From: Mesodorylaimus sp. YZB2_4
Lineage: Eukaryota > Nematoda > Enoplea > Dorylaimida > Dorylaimidae
Assembly (NCBI GenBank): GCA_030248295.1
Contig: JASANH010001537.1
Coordinates: 248,001 to 312,000 of the forward strand
Direction: 5' to 3'
Length of the DNA stretch: 64,000 nt
Position numbers and translations under genes: made by a program. Within the stretch, counting starts at the first letter, position 1. Each line of letters opens with the position of its first letter. The notes below the pieces were generated by a model. That model was not told the origin of the DNA. It worked only from the letters and a program-made list of their open reading frames with translations, and made no database searches. Shown here in pieces: positions 1 to 12,400 of this stretch.

Positions 1-213
1 GCGGATCGTAGAAATGCGAGGTTGGAGTTAGGACTAAACATGGGCACTAACAAAGGAGTACATATCAAATCCGATCGCGAGTGTAACTACCACACCAGCC
101 ACCTCGAGCCCCACTGTTCACTCGCTCCTATTTTACTTACTTTTTATAGGACCACTCTAACGGCCAGTCTTTTCCTTATTCGTCGCCTCGATCATTTTTG
201 AGAGTCCCTGAAA

Positions 214-1380
214 ATGACCAAGCTCGGAATGATGGTCATTTCGTGCTCTTTTATTGCTTTAACTTTATTGTCTTCCTTTTCCATTTCTGCTTCCACTGGA
301 TCGCAGACAAGCCTCGTTCAAGAGAAGGTGATCGCGGCTGATATCGCACTGGCTATCGATCAATCGGCCAGCATCCGTGAACATTATCGACAAGAATTAG
401 ATTTTGCCAAAAAATTTGTTAGCTCGTTTCCAGTTGGAGTCAATGAAACTCGTTTTGCTTTGGTTCAGTTCAGCTTCGCTAATATGACCAGGGTTAGATT
501 ACCGTGGGCCGAAGGAACGTCCAAGGACGTCGTCCTATCCGTCATAGATTCGATGGAAAAGGATCAACTAGGTGCTGGTACTGATTTTGCAACAGCTTTG
601 ACCATAGCTTACGAACAAGTTTGTACTCCCAGCGCCGGCGATCGACCAGATGTTCCCAATGTATTGGTCTTGGTTACGGATGGATTTTTCAATAATCCTT
701 GGGAACTGAAGGAATCGGCCGACGCTGCGGCCAAATTACGCGACTCAGGTGTCCTTTTGTACGCTATACAAGTCAAAACGGATCCTTCATTGCCCGTAGG
801 ACAAGGACCCATTGATGATTTGACCTTGCTCACTGGAAATCGATCTCGGGTATTTGCGGTGGAGAACTTTGAAAAACTCACCAACGAACTCTTGGCTCGT
901 ATCACCCAACAGATCACAGTCGAATACGAAGACTGTGTCTACGAATACATCCCCGCCGGTGCTTGCTACCTATCTGATACTGGCAAATGCGTTGCGGACG
1001 GAGACCTCAAAATCGAAAGACCAGCAAGACAACCGCATGGTCAACCGTGTCCTAGCCTGAACCGTACCCAGATCGACTGTAAACAACAGGGCGGATGCCG
1101 GGTCAGTGGAAATCAGGAGAATGCCATAAATCCATTGCCTTTCAACGCGGCCAAAGAATCAGCCCCGAACGACACCACTTCCGCGAAGCTACCACTTTGG
1201 GCCATCGTAACTATTGCCGCCGTTGGAGGCCTTATCCTCCTCTTGATCGTTCTGGCCATTGTTGTGGTTCGAACGCCGCGTTGGAGAGCCATTTTCACGC
1301 CGTCTAAACCGAGGAAGCCGCAATTGCCTGGGAACAGTGCTGATGATAGTCATTCGTCGTCGATTAGCAGTGGTGTTTAA
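214..1380 (+). CDS. VWA / TSP1-like single-pass membrane protein
   Basis: A single-exon 388-residue protein. Residues 1-27 form a signal peptide. A von Willebrand A domain spans about residues 40-232 and carries a complete MIDAS metal site: D49-x-S51-x-S53, T123 in a GTD motif and D156 in VTDG. A module of six cysteines follows (C241, C251, C259, C279, C289, C295). Its GQPCP segment and spacing resemble a divergent thrombospondin type 1 repeat lacking the usual tryptophans. One membrane helix lies at about 327-352, followed by a short basic and serine-rich cytoplasmic tail. The likely role is cell-surface adhesion through a metal-dependent ligand site; the ligand cannot be told. The lack of introns is unusual beside its many-exon neighbours and could mean an old retrocopy. 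It is convergent with the GPCR downstream. The VWA call is firm and the TSP1 call is tentative. Confidence 0.85.
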   Translation: MTKLGMMVISCSFIALTLLSSFSISASTGSQTSLVQEKVIAADIALAIDQSASIREHYRQELDFAKKFVSSFPVGVNETRFALVQFSFANMTRVRLPWAEGTSKDVVLSVIDSMEKDQLGAGTDFATALTIAYEQVCTPSAGDRPDVPNVLVLVTDGFFNNPWELKESADAAAKLRDSGVLLYAIQVKTDPSLPVGQGPIDDLTLLTGNRSRVFAVENFEKLTNELLARITQQITVEYEDCVYEYIPAGACYLSDTGKCVADGDLKIERPARQPHGQPCPSLNRTQIDCKQQGGCRVSGNQENAINPLPFNAAKESAPNDTTSAKLPLWAIVTIAAVGGLILLLIVLAIVVVRTPRWRAIFTPSKPRKPQLPGNSADDSHSSSISSGV

Positions 1381-1827
1381 AGGACTGCCAATTTCAAGCC
1401 TTGCCTACCAGCGGAGTCGGGGGACGGATCGGGTCTGTTGCAATAGTCGCCCCTCCTGGTAGGAGAATGGCATAACAGATTGATACTCATCTTTTTGCAG
1501 GAGCGAGGTAGATGATATGCAACAGGCCCCAGCTAGCGCGCTTTATCCGTGTCAGCCATAGTTTCATGCGATGCATTATTTCACATGACTGTTTGCGCGT
1601 GACCTTGTTTTGTGCATTTTTGTCGCCTACTGCATTGTGTCAGGATTGTAAATAGTAGCTGCCACTATTCCAACTCGATCGAACGCGGAAATAGAGATAT
1701 ATACTAACGATAAGCCAGTATGCTGTATCCGTTGGCAAACAGCAAGGTACCTGTACATTATACGGCTCAATGCAAGTCTACTCTGAAGGACGTTGGAAAA
1801 CACGGGAAGCCATTATGCAGCTGAGCA
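1381..1827. other. intergenic, convergent 3' ends
   Basis: This lies between the stop codon of the VWA protein and the stop codon of the GPCR on the other strand. No coding sequence, repeat or RNA gene is recognised here. It must hold both 3' untranslated regions. Confidence 0.6.
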
Positions 1828-3247
1828 TCAGAGCATGGAGCCGTATCCGATTGTGCTGGACGAGGCTGTACGACGATGAGCCATTGCAGGCGACAATGTA
1901 GTCATCTCGGTTGTTAGCGAAGTGCGAATTGCCCGACCGTTCTCCAATTTCACAGTTGGAGATGGCGAAGCCATGTACGAGATGCAACTTCGGGAGGGTG
2001 ACGGTGTATTGCACCATTTGCTGTCGGCCTGGCCAGTGCACATTCGACTGGGAGACTGGCAATTTGAGGCGGATGCTGCGAGAAGTCGCCGTTTCTTATG
2101 CCCACTTTTCACATTATCATAGGCCTGGGTAATTTTCCTGTTCAGCAAAGTGTACAGGATTGGGTATCCGCAGCAGTTGACGTAGGGTAGCATGTGTATG
2201 ATATAACCGAGCACGACCGTAGTGTCTGATGGTGCGCCCATTTCTTCGGATGACGTGGACAGGGGCCGAAAGTATTCGTACCTGAAAGACAAAAGTGTAG
2301 CGTGACTTCTAAAAGGAGTGAGTTATCAGCGAAAAACTCACATGTTCAACGACCAATAAGGCGTCCAGCTGAAACAGGAACAATGAGACAAATGCTTGTC
2401 AATAGAGGCTAACGAGTATCACGCCTTACCATATCAGATAGAACACGACCAAGCCCATGGTCGTCTTAGCAACACGCCAGAAATGTAGTGAATTCACGGT
2501 ACACTGCCTAGCGTGCTTTCGAACAAACAGGAGAACAGCGGAATAGAAATAAGTGAAGAGGGCGGCAGGGATAATATAGCCGAAAACGAATGTGTAGACA
2601 GTGAATACTCTGAGCACATGCTCGGGTGGTTGGAAAGCGCATTTTGGCATGACCGCCCATAATTCCGTCCCATTCTCAAATACCACGTAATGTACATCCC
2701 CATAAATATAGACCGGTGTTACCAGCACAAACATGAGAACAGCGCAGACGAAGACGATGATGAGGGGAATTCGAAAATTAGCAGCTGACGCGTATCGACT
2801 GACATTGGAATTTTGGCATATGCTCAAATAGCACAGACAACTCAAAGCAATCAATAAAAATGGTGAGCAGAATTTGTTTAAACTTTCGCTACCTAGATAC
2901 AATAAGCAAACCCAGGACGATTCGATCACCCAACGACCGTAGGCTAAATCCGCAATGAGCAACGTAAGAAACGAAAGGACCAATAAATCACAACAGCACA
3001 AGGATAGAATAAAGATTTGCACACTTCGAGGCGCATCACTGTTGGGTGATCTTACCATGACGCACGAGATCACGCAAGCCACCCATCCATTGCCACATGC
3101 ACCGATCAAAAACAGGATGCTGTATGCGGCGATCAATAGTCCGCGTGTCCTGTCCAGCGGTGTCACGAAATTCTGATAAACCTGAGCACTGACATTATTC
3201 CCATAGGCGATATAGAAATCTCTCATCGGCAAGCTGCTCACGTCCAT
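1828..3247 (-). CDS. atypical rhodopsin-family GPCR
   Basis: Three exons (3247-2430, 2368-2342, 2281-1828) splice to 432 residues. Seven membrane helices can be placed. Class A landmarks are N53 in helix 1 (GN), D87 in helix 2 and C114 at the top of helix 3. The 27-nt middle exon completes helix 6 with the CWTPYW motif, as in peptide receptors of the allatostatin/somatostatin and GnRH-like groups. Two activation switches are not canonical: the DRY motif after helix 3 reads L138-C139-Y140, and NPxxY in helix 7 reads Y321-P-I-L-Y325. The cytoplasmic tail is long and Ser/Thr-rich. It is likely a plasma-membrane receptor for a peptide-like ligand with altered or no ordinary G-protein coupling. 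The start at 3247 is the first in-frame ATG before helix 1. The family is sure; the ligand is unknown. Confidence 0.88.
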
Positions 3248-6200
3248 CCTCGAGGCGGATAAAAGTATGGACGTCTCAGAAAATATGATCCACTTACGCG
3301 TTCATGAATGACACCTGAAATGGAAACGCACTCAGTTAGCAACACGCACCGCTGCAACACTAGAAGAAAGACCCCCGATACCATTTCTTGAAACACTGCA
3401 CTGACGGCAAGCAAACCAGTGATTCGCGCTGATTAAAAAATTCGCGTTCTCGCGCCACTGCAATGGTATAATGGCATCGTATACGAGGATTTTTACGATA
3501 AAACTAAAAGCTTTCAGTACCACCCACTGCCCATCGCCCCCATCAGCTACCCCTTTCAGTGTCTTATGGAAAGAGAGGAAAACATTGTTGATAAGTATCG
3601 GCTGGCGAGAATGATCAGCAGCGTCCTTGTGGAAATGGATGGCTGGGAAGCTCCTTCCATTGGCCAGTCGAATGGGTGCCGAGCCGAGCATTGACGCACG
3701 GGCGTTTAACAAGGCACCACCTGGATCTTGGCTCCTTTTTCCTGCCCAACGTAGGCGGTCACACCTAGCCGAACTGAGCCGTGTGATGATTGGTGTCAGC
3801 AACAATTAACGAATGTGCATACTGCGCTATCAAAAGTAACTAAGCTTGTTAAGGCGGATGACGTGCTTACTAGCGACAACCACTTTGAGAGATGACCTAA
3901 ATGACGAAGAGGACTATGAACGAAGGAGTTGCGAATAGGTGCCGCAGGATCTTGAAGTACCCACCATCGCACGCACAGGTTACTGATTGCACATTCTTCA
4001 GCAAAAGTTCTATTAAGTTCTTGTACACGAAGCGTTGAATAATTTAGCGAGCAGGTGCACGTTAGCTGCTTGAGGTCCCCGCTGACGACCTGCTCCTGCC
4101 AAAGCCGGAAATCCATTAAAGGACACAACAGACAATTGTTCTCAGGACAGGTGATGAGGTCGGATTGACTCTGGCATTTAAGAGCATAAAAAAGGAAAAA
4201 GTTTTTGTTCACAGTTTCAAAAATCCGGCATTGGACTCATGGCGCAATAAAAAATTTTTTAATGTATATGTTATCTATATATGAAAAGAATAAAGTGACA
4301 AGAAGATTAGGCCGAGCTACTAAGAATGAGGTTCGATTTTCGGTGATTTAAGTAGTAGAAAAAGCGAAACCATCGCTTTCGACTGATGGCAAGGCTCGAC
4401 ATGCATACAGTACAGTAGATTAATACAGAAAACTGGAACTACCCTATTGTTTTGACTATGGGCATGTTTTACATCGTGCCAGCACTTGAAAAAAAGAGTT
4501 TCGTCTGGTGTCTTTGGGGCTGAGACGCCAACAAAGCCGATTCTTTATCTCTGTGGACTCTCTGAAATCATTGCCACTCGAGCGGACTTTAATTGAATGC
4601 TGGTAGTATTGTTGGCAAGGATGGGACAAGACACGGAAATATCAAGTCTGATTACCCCCGAGGACTCGGTAGTAAATGCTAGCTAGTCTGGACCAACGTC
4701 AACTGCCGGTCCTACACGATTAGCTAACGAACTCTGAGCAGAAACCATTTTTGAATAAGACCTTTCTCTTCTCATACCATGTGAGCGAAGTTGGGAGGGC
4801 GCACACGTAAGCTAACCCTTGGAGCTATCATGGATACGCGGCCGTCCCGCTCGGCCCTGGTCGCTAATGAGCACGAAGCCAGTAATTTACAAATCCCCAC
4901 CTAGGCACAGTCTCATTATATCGTGAGCCGAGGACTCTTTTATAATTTTTCAGCCTGGCAGAAAAGCGAGATCTGATAGCGCGTCTATGAGAATAAGACT
5001 AAGCAATAACGATGCCACCATCAGCGGGCGACTTGACTCAAATTGAGCAGCATGTGTATAATAGCGAATACTCTAATGCATCGCCAAATTGAGCTAACGC
5101 GCGAACTCTTAAAAACAGAAAACACTTTTTGTCTAAACTAGTCGAGACGCGTGGGAATGGGCGTGAGAAAGAGAACAATCGACATAACTTTCAGCCTTTC
5201 AAACACCCAAGCAAGTTTTTTTCAGTTATTCTTCGAAGTTCATAAAAAGCTGCTCAAACGCTGCGCAAAAGCCAGTCACCTTGCATGAATGCGGATATCC
5301 GTATCGTGGATGCCTCGTCCAAAGGGCTTGCGGACGGCTTCTTTCACTAATGAATTCCCAGGCCCAGATCTCACGAAAACATGCAAGTAAACTTATTCTA
5401 GTGGCGCATGCGACTGATGAAATTGGCGTTTTCTATCAAAGATTTATGATGGCATGCGCAGCTATACAATATTGATGTCGACACCCGGGCTTTGACCCTC
5501 GCTCTACTTAGATTGGAATTGATAAAAGGTGTCATGGCCCTGTGGTCGAATCGTAAACTCTTGGCACGGACAAGAAAAACCCGGAAGCATGCTAACCTCG
5601 GCCGAGTAAATGTGCATGGTCTTAGATACAAGAGTACGTCTGATCTTGTAAGCAGTCCCGTATGAGCGAGGGTGGCTGTCAGCAAGGACATGTATGAGAT
5701 GGAACCCGGAAACGTAAGACTATATAAAATTTATTCTCCTTTTTCCTTCTGGGTCAACCGTTCGTGTAACATAAAACTGAGCCTTGGCAGGGGCCGTGAA
5801 AGTAAAAATTTTTATAGAAGGAACGGTACCTTGCATTGTTAAATCGAAGAAGTGAGCCATAACCCTTTGGGAAATATGATAGGTTTAATATTTCTAAATC
5901 TGTTCTGCTCCAATACCTCGAAGCTGGAAGAACAAACTGCACGTTCTCTTTGTAGTCCGAATGCATGTGTACTTTGCTCATGCTCAGAGAAAAGCATTCA
6001 ATCGGAAAAGGGCACCGGCTGAATAACGTCTCAATCGAAGAACGAGAAAAAAATGCTGCGTTTGCTTTTGTTTTTGAGAGGGTCTTCCCGGCCGAAAAAG
6101 GCAAACAAATCGTACTGAATTTCCTCTGTTAACTTTTGTATTGGGTGTCCTTCGTTTCTTCTGTCTGGATTCATTTTCTTTGGCTGTGTTTGTTTTGGCT

Positions 6201-6559
6201 TTGTACCCAGTTTGAACATAAAAAAAGTGCGGAGTGTCAGGACTGGAGGGGGTCGGCTGGAGGGAGGAGATGACGGATGGATGGAGGAGGATAGATTGAT
6301 AGAGGAGGTGGGACTTGACATTTGAGGCTGTTAATTGGATGTAGAAAAAAAAAGTTCGCGTGAGCCTGGCGGGGGTGTAGGGTGCAAGGTGAGGGGAAAA
6401 AAGGTATGCGGCTTTCATGCATGGATTACACCGTTCAATAAGACGCAGGGCGGCCCCCAGTATTTTGTAGAATGTACAGTAGTACTGTATAAGGCCAATA
6501 CCGGATAATTTCGATAAGAAACAAACCGTGCGCAGTCCAATAATTAAGTGTCGTCACTC

Positions 6560-6927
6560 CACAGCGCAAGTTAGTCACTCCACAGTGCAAGGTAGCTGTC
6601 GGGTTCAATCCCCTGTGACGGAGGTCGGGTTGTAAACCATATATCCTCGCTGACCATGCGCGCCAGCGGTGACCCGTGCCTTCAACGTCCGTCACACCGT
6701 CACTCACGATCAGCTGGTACCGTCAAGGTGCTCCGAGCGCAGAGACAGCAGCCAAACGAGTAGAGAGTGTCGGCTGTCGAGCACCGACAGGGTTCGCAGC
6801 CCAGCCCTGTACAGGATGCCCTCGTGTGGAGGTGCTACTAGTGGAGACCCACAGAGGGACGCTGCGCTGGTCCCCGCGCAGCCGAGCTTATAAGGTTTGG
6901 CTGCTGGCTGGCTATAGTAAAAAATAA
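6560..6927 (+). repeat. tRNA-derived SINE copy (diverged)
   Basis: This resembles the full-length SINE at 12543-12964 read on its own strand. It has a B-box-like GGGTTCAATCCCC near 6599, then the shared body segments GGTGCTCCGAGCG, CACCGACAGGGTTC, ATGCCCTCGTGTGGAGGTGC and CAGAGGGACGCT, and it ends near a short A-rich tail at about 6918. The 5' limit is approximate and no target-site duplication was found. Confidence 0.7.
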
Positions 6928-8879
6928 GCGTAAGCTCAAAATATTAAAGAAGAAAAATCCCACAATCCAATATTGTAATCAACAGGCTACCCTTGCGACG
7001 TCTGTGCTGACAACTGACTTCTTTTCGTTTCTTGACTGCGGCGCACAAAGCCTTTGCGCTCAGCTAGCAAATGAAAAATTGTTATCGTGCGCTATCCTGG
7101 TTCTCTAGATTCTTGTCTTATACAATTCTAATCCTATCGTGATGCGTGATTGTATCGATTTCGTGGCCCTGCAGGTGTAACACACAGCTACATGGCGAGG
7201 GCGAGAGAATTACTAGTCTACCCTGGCTCGGAGATGCCAGCCATTCCCGTCGGTGTTTCAACCGAAAGTGCAGTACAGTAGTCGCGAGACTTGCCTTGCC
7301 CAGGTCAGAGTTTTTGTCCCATCGACTGCGGCCGGTCGCGTTCGCTCCCACGCTGGCAGCCAACGGTTGCAGATCCTATTGACGTCTGTGCTTCTATATT
7401 CATATGCACGAGCGCACAGGCATCGAGCAAATCAGATCATCAGTCCAGGCCAACAGATTCTGGCCCAGAACAAAGGCTAACCTTTGTTGAGGCTGAAACA
7501 TCCGACAAATTTTCAAGACCAGACCCCTTCGTTATACAGTTTGTCAGATACCGTTAGAGCCTGCGGTGAACTAGTCGGTTCCTCCGCTGCTTCCCTGCGA
7601 ATCAGTACAGGCCTGAATCTGTAAGCGCGCAATAACTGTCGGACTAGCTGCGACTATCGCAGTGCCCTCCAAATCGATGGCGACAGCTCGATGCCTTCAT
7701 CCACAAACTGCTGACACCTCATGATATTTACTGTACCTATAGACCATTTCACAGTTCATACACACGCGCATACTGAAGTTCCCCCGTCTGCTGCTTATAT
7801 CAGATGGCCAACGAGCCAACGCGGAGTGATAAGACCTCGTCTGTTGCTGTTGTCACAAGCTCCGTTCGCCCAAGAAGTCGGACATATAAATAGACGCCTA
7901 TTTACGCCTATACGCCTGTAATCCGTCTACTGTATTTATATGTCCAGCTCCTTAGTTCGCCCGCAGTGTAAAGTGATCTCAGTCCCAAGAAAGAACCGGA
8001 AATTCGAATAGTTGTTACTCGGGGTGTTGTATTCACGCATTCCTTGCCATGGGGTAATATTATTTAAACATTCTGTTGTCTTATTTTCCTCGAAGAAGCC
8101 ATTTTTAATCCACATGCCCAGGAATATCTGATAATAGAGCATTTTCAAGTGAATAAGTTCGAATTTGCTAGTGCGGTGGCCATAAGTATACTCACTGATT
8201 CAATTCCATTAATACCCAACCAAACCCAATAAAACTTGATTCGCACATCCATTGTGACTCATACCCACTGCAGAACGTGTTAAGTTTTGTCAGAAATGCC
8301 TTATTATTGAGAAGTAAGGTCAACTAGAAAATAAGCTTTTTCGATGTTATTCATGCAGCTATGTAGTTTTCTCGGCTGAAACTGAAACGCCCGCTGCAAT
8401 TTCTTATCCTCTTTCTTTTGCGCCTATCGCAATCTAACTACGATGTCGAATGATCGAGGATATATGACTTGTCTGATGAAAGTATCGCATTCTGGGCACT
8501 TTGCACTGTATTCGCTGCCTTTACGCTGCATATTACACTGCACTGCTTATATGCCTCTATAAGCGCGCTCCTGGCCGTATCTTTTCATGCCGATTCACTG
8601 CTCGTTTAGGAATGATGGTCTTGGCCTCAAAAATGTGTATCTTTTTGCCCACGCCGGCTGGTCTCGTTGCAGTCGCCCACGAATGTTGGTCTTGTTGCCA
8701 ACGCCAGATGGGTCTGTGCTGGCGAATGTGGGTCCCCTTCCCACGCCTGCTGGCCCGTATCGGAATCCCCTGGCTGCGATATGACGACCTCCTCGCGGTG
8801 CAGCTGGAAACTGGTCTGCCCGACCAAGCCAATGTCACAAAAGAATGCCTTTTTCGCCATGGCGACGCGGCCAATCGGA

Positions 8880-9075
8880 TCGGAAGCCGAATCCAGAGGA
8901 AGTTGGTGTCTGGTATACAGGATGCCATCGTGTAAAGGCACAGCGGACAGAGGGCCAGAAGACGCACAGAGGGACGCTGCTGTGTGTGCTGGCTCCGCAC
9001 AGCCTTGCTAAAAGGTTTGACTATACTGTAGGCAACACCGGGCTTAACCCAAAAAATTTCTTTAAAAAAAGAATT
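8880..9075 (+). repeat. SINE fragment (3' half)
   Basis: It shares TACAGGATGCC, CACAGAGGGACGCTG, GCTGGCTCCGCA and the A-rich 3' end with the SINE copies at 6560-6927 and 12543-12964. The 5' half is too diverged to place. Confidence 0.55.
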
Positions 9076-9405
9076 TATGGCGCTTGCGGTAAGCAATTTT
9101 TAATTTTCAGTGCAAAGCACAGAAAAAGCTAAATGCAAGAAACAAGTTTTGCAGACACTATAATTCAGCTCTCAGAATTCAGGATTCACAGTTCCTACCA
9201 ACTAACAAACTATTGAACACATGGCAAGAGATGTACGACATCCTATCTAATTTACAGTAAGCCAGCCCATCTAACGGGGTATTTACACGGACAATTATGT
9301 GCACTTGTGTCGGTTAACGCACACATTTAAACCCGACATGTGACCTTGGTACTGAAGTTTACCCGAGTCCACTCACAAGGCGAACTTTTGTCGGCACTGA
9401 CTGGA

Positions 9406-12400
9406 TTACACAATGGCATTCGCACGACTGTAACATCTTAGTTCCCTCCCAAATAAGAACCAACTTTTCATGCGAGCCGTGCGATGAGTTTGCGGTCTCA
9501 CTGTTTCGGCTTCCTCGTTCCATTTAGTGATGACCCGTTTCAGGTTATGATTCTCATTTTTGGACTCCACCGCAGCTGCTTCTAATTCGGCAAGAAACTG
9601 TGTCCAATATTCGGCATCTGTGTCCATAGCCAGTTTCGATATTATTTCTACACATTCTCGGAGCTTTGGTCGTTGAGTCCTATCCTCCAACCAACACCGT
9701 TTCATGAGGCTGGAGCTAAACATAAGGACTCAAATTTTGAAAAAAGCGGCTGCATTTTTTTCTCAAGCAGATCGTAAGTATTCTGGTACAGTGGCCCCCC
9801 ACAGAATAACAGGAAACGAGTACGCAGGCCAGTCCTGCAGGACAGTATGCCGAGTACAGACACGTGAGCATAAGTTGATACAGGGTCACGATCATGTGCT
9901 ATCATGTGCAAGGTATAGTGCTAAACAAGAAACTTACATTTCCGCGGGCCAGTCATCCGGCACTTGAAGCCGACCGCCGTGCCTCAAGTATTCGATCAGC
10001 TGGGATCGATTGTATTGGCCGGCGTAAGGGGTTTGACCCCCACTGAACATCTCCCACAGCACTATGCCGTAGGACCATCTACATCAAAGATGCTGAGCGA
10101 ATGGCATTTTAATACCGATTCCAACATACAGTACTTACATGTCAGATTCCAAGGTGCCTTTTTCGCCATTCAGCACTTCTAAAGCTGACCACTCCAAAGG
10201 CACCTTGTCATGTTCATCGACAGAACTATCATAGTGCCGCGCCAAACCGAAATCGGCTATCTTGACGATAATTAGACGAAATATTCTGTGGTTGTGGCAG
10301 AGGATATTGCGAAGAGAAAGGTCAGTGTGCACAACCTGAAACAAAATCTTTTGCGACACGACCAGTCAAATCAAAACAATTGCAGAATTTACGTTTTGCT
10401 CAGACAGGTGCAGCATTCCATGCAGGATTTGGTAAGCGAAACTTAATAGTTGTCTCAAGCAGATAGTTTCAACCACATTTTTGACGTAGGTCGACTCCAT
10501 TGTCTTTTTGAACGAAACGGCTGCGTTCGAACTGAATTGACCCTGAAAAAAGTTGTCACCTCTTCTATAAAGGTAGACGATCACATATGCCAGTGACGCG
10601 TACCTCTGTCACACGAACATAGCCACTTGTGGACGGACTCCCCATGCTGGTGCTTTGCGATGAAGTAGACGATATCGTCAGCTCCGATGGCGCTGAATAC
10701 GGGACCCTCTTCGTACGAATATAATCGTGCAATGAACCCGCGTTGCACAACTCCAAAATAGCTATCAGTTTGCAGCGAGACATTTCCGACACCACGCCCA
10801 GCAGTGTGATCACGTTGACGTGGCCAGGCAAGGCTTGCATTAGCCTTATTTCAAGAACGAATCGGCTCAATTTTTGCTGAAATAACTTTTTTGTCTTCTC
10901 GTCCAATAACGGTTTCTCTAAACGGAGAATATTGTTTTGAAGAACAGAAGCGATTTAAGTTTTTGATGTTGAAAATAAACGGAATGTGAAACTATGGAAT
11001 AGTATGTAGGGTAGAACGAATCGCACATACCCAGCAGTGACTTGCAGGCCACTTTTTGCCACGACTCCTGCACTTCGCCGATTTTTAGAAACCCTCCCAG
11101 GACTTTAGCGAATGCACCACAACCGAGTATTGCCGTAGAAATCTCGATTTTGTCTTCAGATATTTTCAACTTGGTGAAAAATGGTAGGATATCGGCCTGG
11201 TCATTGAGTGGTCTTGAATTGTCTGGCTGATTATTTTGAGCTTGTTCGGCTCCTTGGTTGGGTTCAGCTCTTCTGTACGCCTCCAGAAGGGCCGCCTGTA
11301 AGTAAGAGGGTGAGGTCTTGAATCTCAAAAAAATCGCTGGAACTTACGTTTTGCTTATAAGATTTCCAAAATTTAGCAGCCAGTCCGGCCATAGCAACGG
11401 CCAGAACTGCGACAATGGCCAAACTGGTTCCGAGGGCGATGGCACTGTTCCTCGGATCTTCCACTGTCACTTTGAATTCGTGATAGTCGGACGACAATCG
11501 ATTTTTGGCGATGCAGTTGTACACTCCACTATCGTCCGAATCAAGGTCATCGATGATCAAGCATCGACCGTTCTCATCAACTTTTATTTTCGGGTTGTCG
11601 CATTGCCCCTGGTCGCAATTGATGATTTGCGCATCTTTTTCCCAAAGAATTATCGGTGCTGGGGAGCCATGAGCGTCGCAAATTAATTTCAATGGCGACC
11701 CCCTCTGTTTAGACACAACAGTTGTTGGTCCGTCACTGCTCGCTATGTATGGTTTGATGGCGTAAGTTACATTTATGTTCAATGACTTGGGGTCAAGATG
11801 ACCATTGCTCTTCGATGAAGAACACCAGTAACGACCGGAATTGCCTAAAGTGGCATTCGAAATGGACAATTCGAGAATGACCGAATTTCCTTGGTCACGC
11901 TGCTTCGCTACGAAGCCGTCTCGACTGATTGCGGTGCTTATTGTGATTGTTTTATTTTCGGCATTGATAACCCATTTGAGTGAACCAGGGGCCACACGAG
12001 CACGTGTCACAGTGCAACGTAGTACGACCCGATCACCTTCCACGATCTGATCTCGTTCTGGTTCGATTTTTTCCAAGAATAGATCACTGCCGTCGGGAGT
12101 GTCCGAAACAATGAACTCCGTAGGTTTTTTTGGTTTCACTATAGAGCTGAAAAGTGAGGAGTAGTAAGGGGAAACGGATGATCCATGGTTGGACAGTTTA
12201 TCATGCCTCTCACCAGAGGGGGGTTCGTTCGTAACTACTCCACGCCGCCCCGAGCAAGAACTTTTGGATATGGTAAATGGATACTCGTGACATTAGCACA
12301 TACGGGATGGGAAGTACCGTGCTGTGATCAGATTTTAGGTCCCGCATGGGTCACGCAACCCTCCACCACCCGCACAAACGAAGTTGCCTGCACTTATTAT

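Larger units (their letters stand above)
3248..9405. other. 6.2 kb stretch without a supported gene
   Basis: Open frames here are short (160 residues or fewer), show no recognisable family and have no convincing splice partners. The region holds two SINE-like copies (about 6560-6927 and 8880-9075) and a purine-rich low-complexity patch (about 6238-6310). It separates the GPCR from the 3' end of the receptor tyrosine kinase. Regulatory sequence or noncoding RNA could be present, but I see nothing I can support. Confidence 0.5.

Noticed and set aside
3332..4212. Two minus-strand open frames of 157 and 138 codons upstream of the GPCR
   Set aside because: No recognisable domain; one is Cys-rich but without a signal peptide or helix. 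Not enough to call a gene.
5754..6418. Overlapping minus-strand open frames in a pyrimidine-rich stretch
   Set aside because: Low-complexity sequence with few stops explains the open frames.
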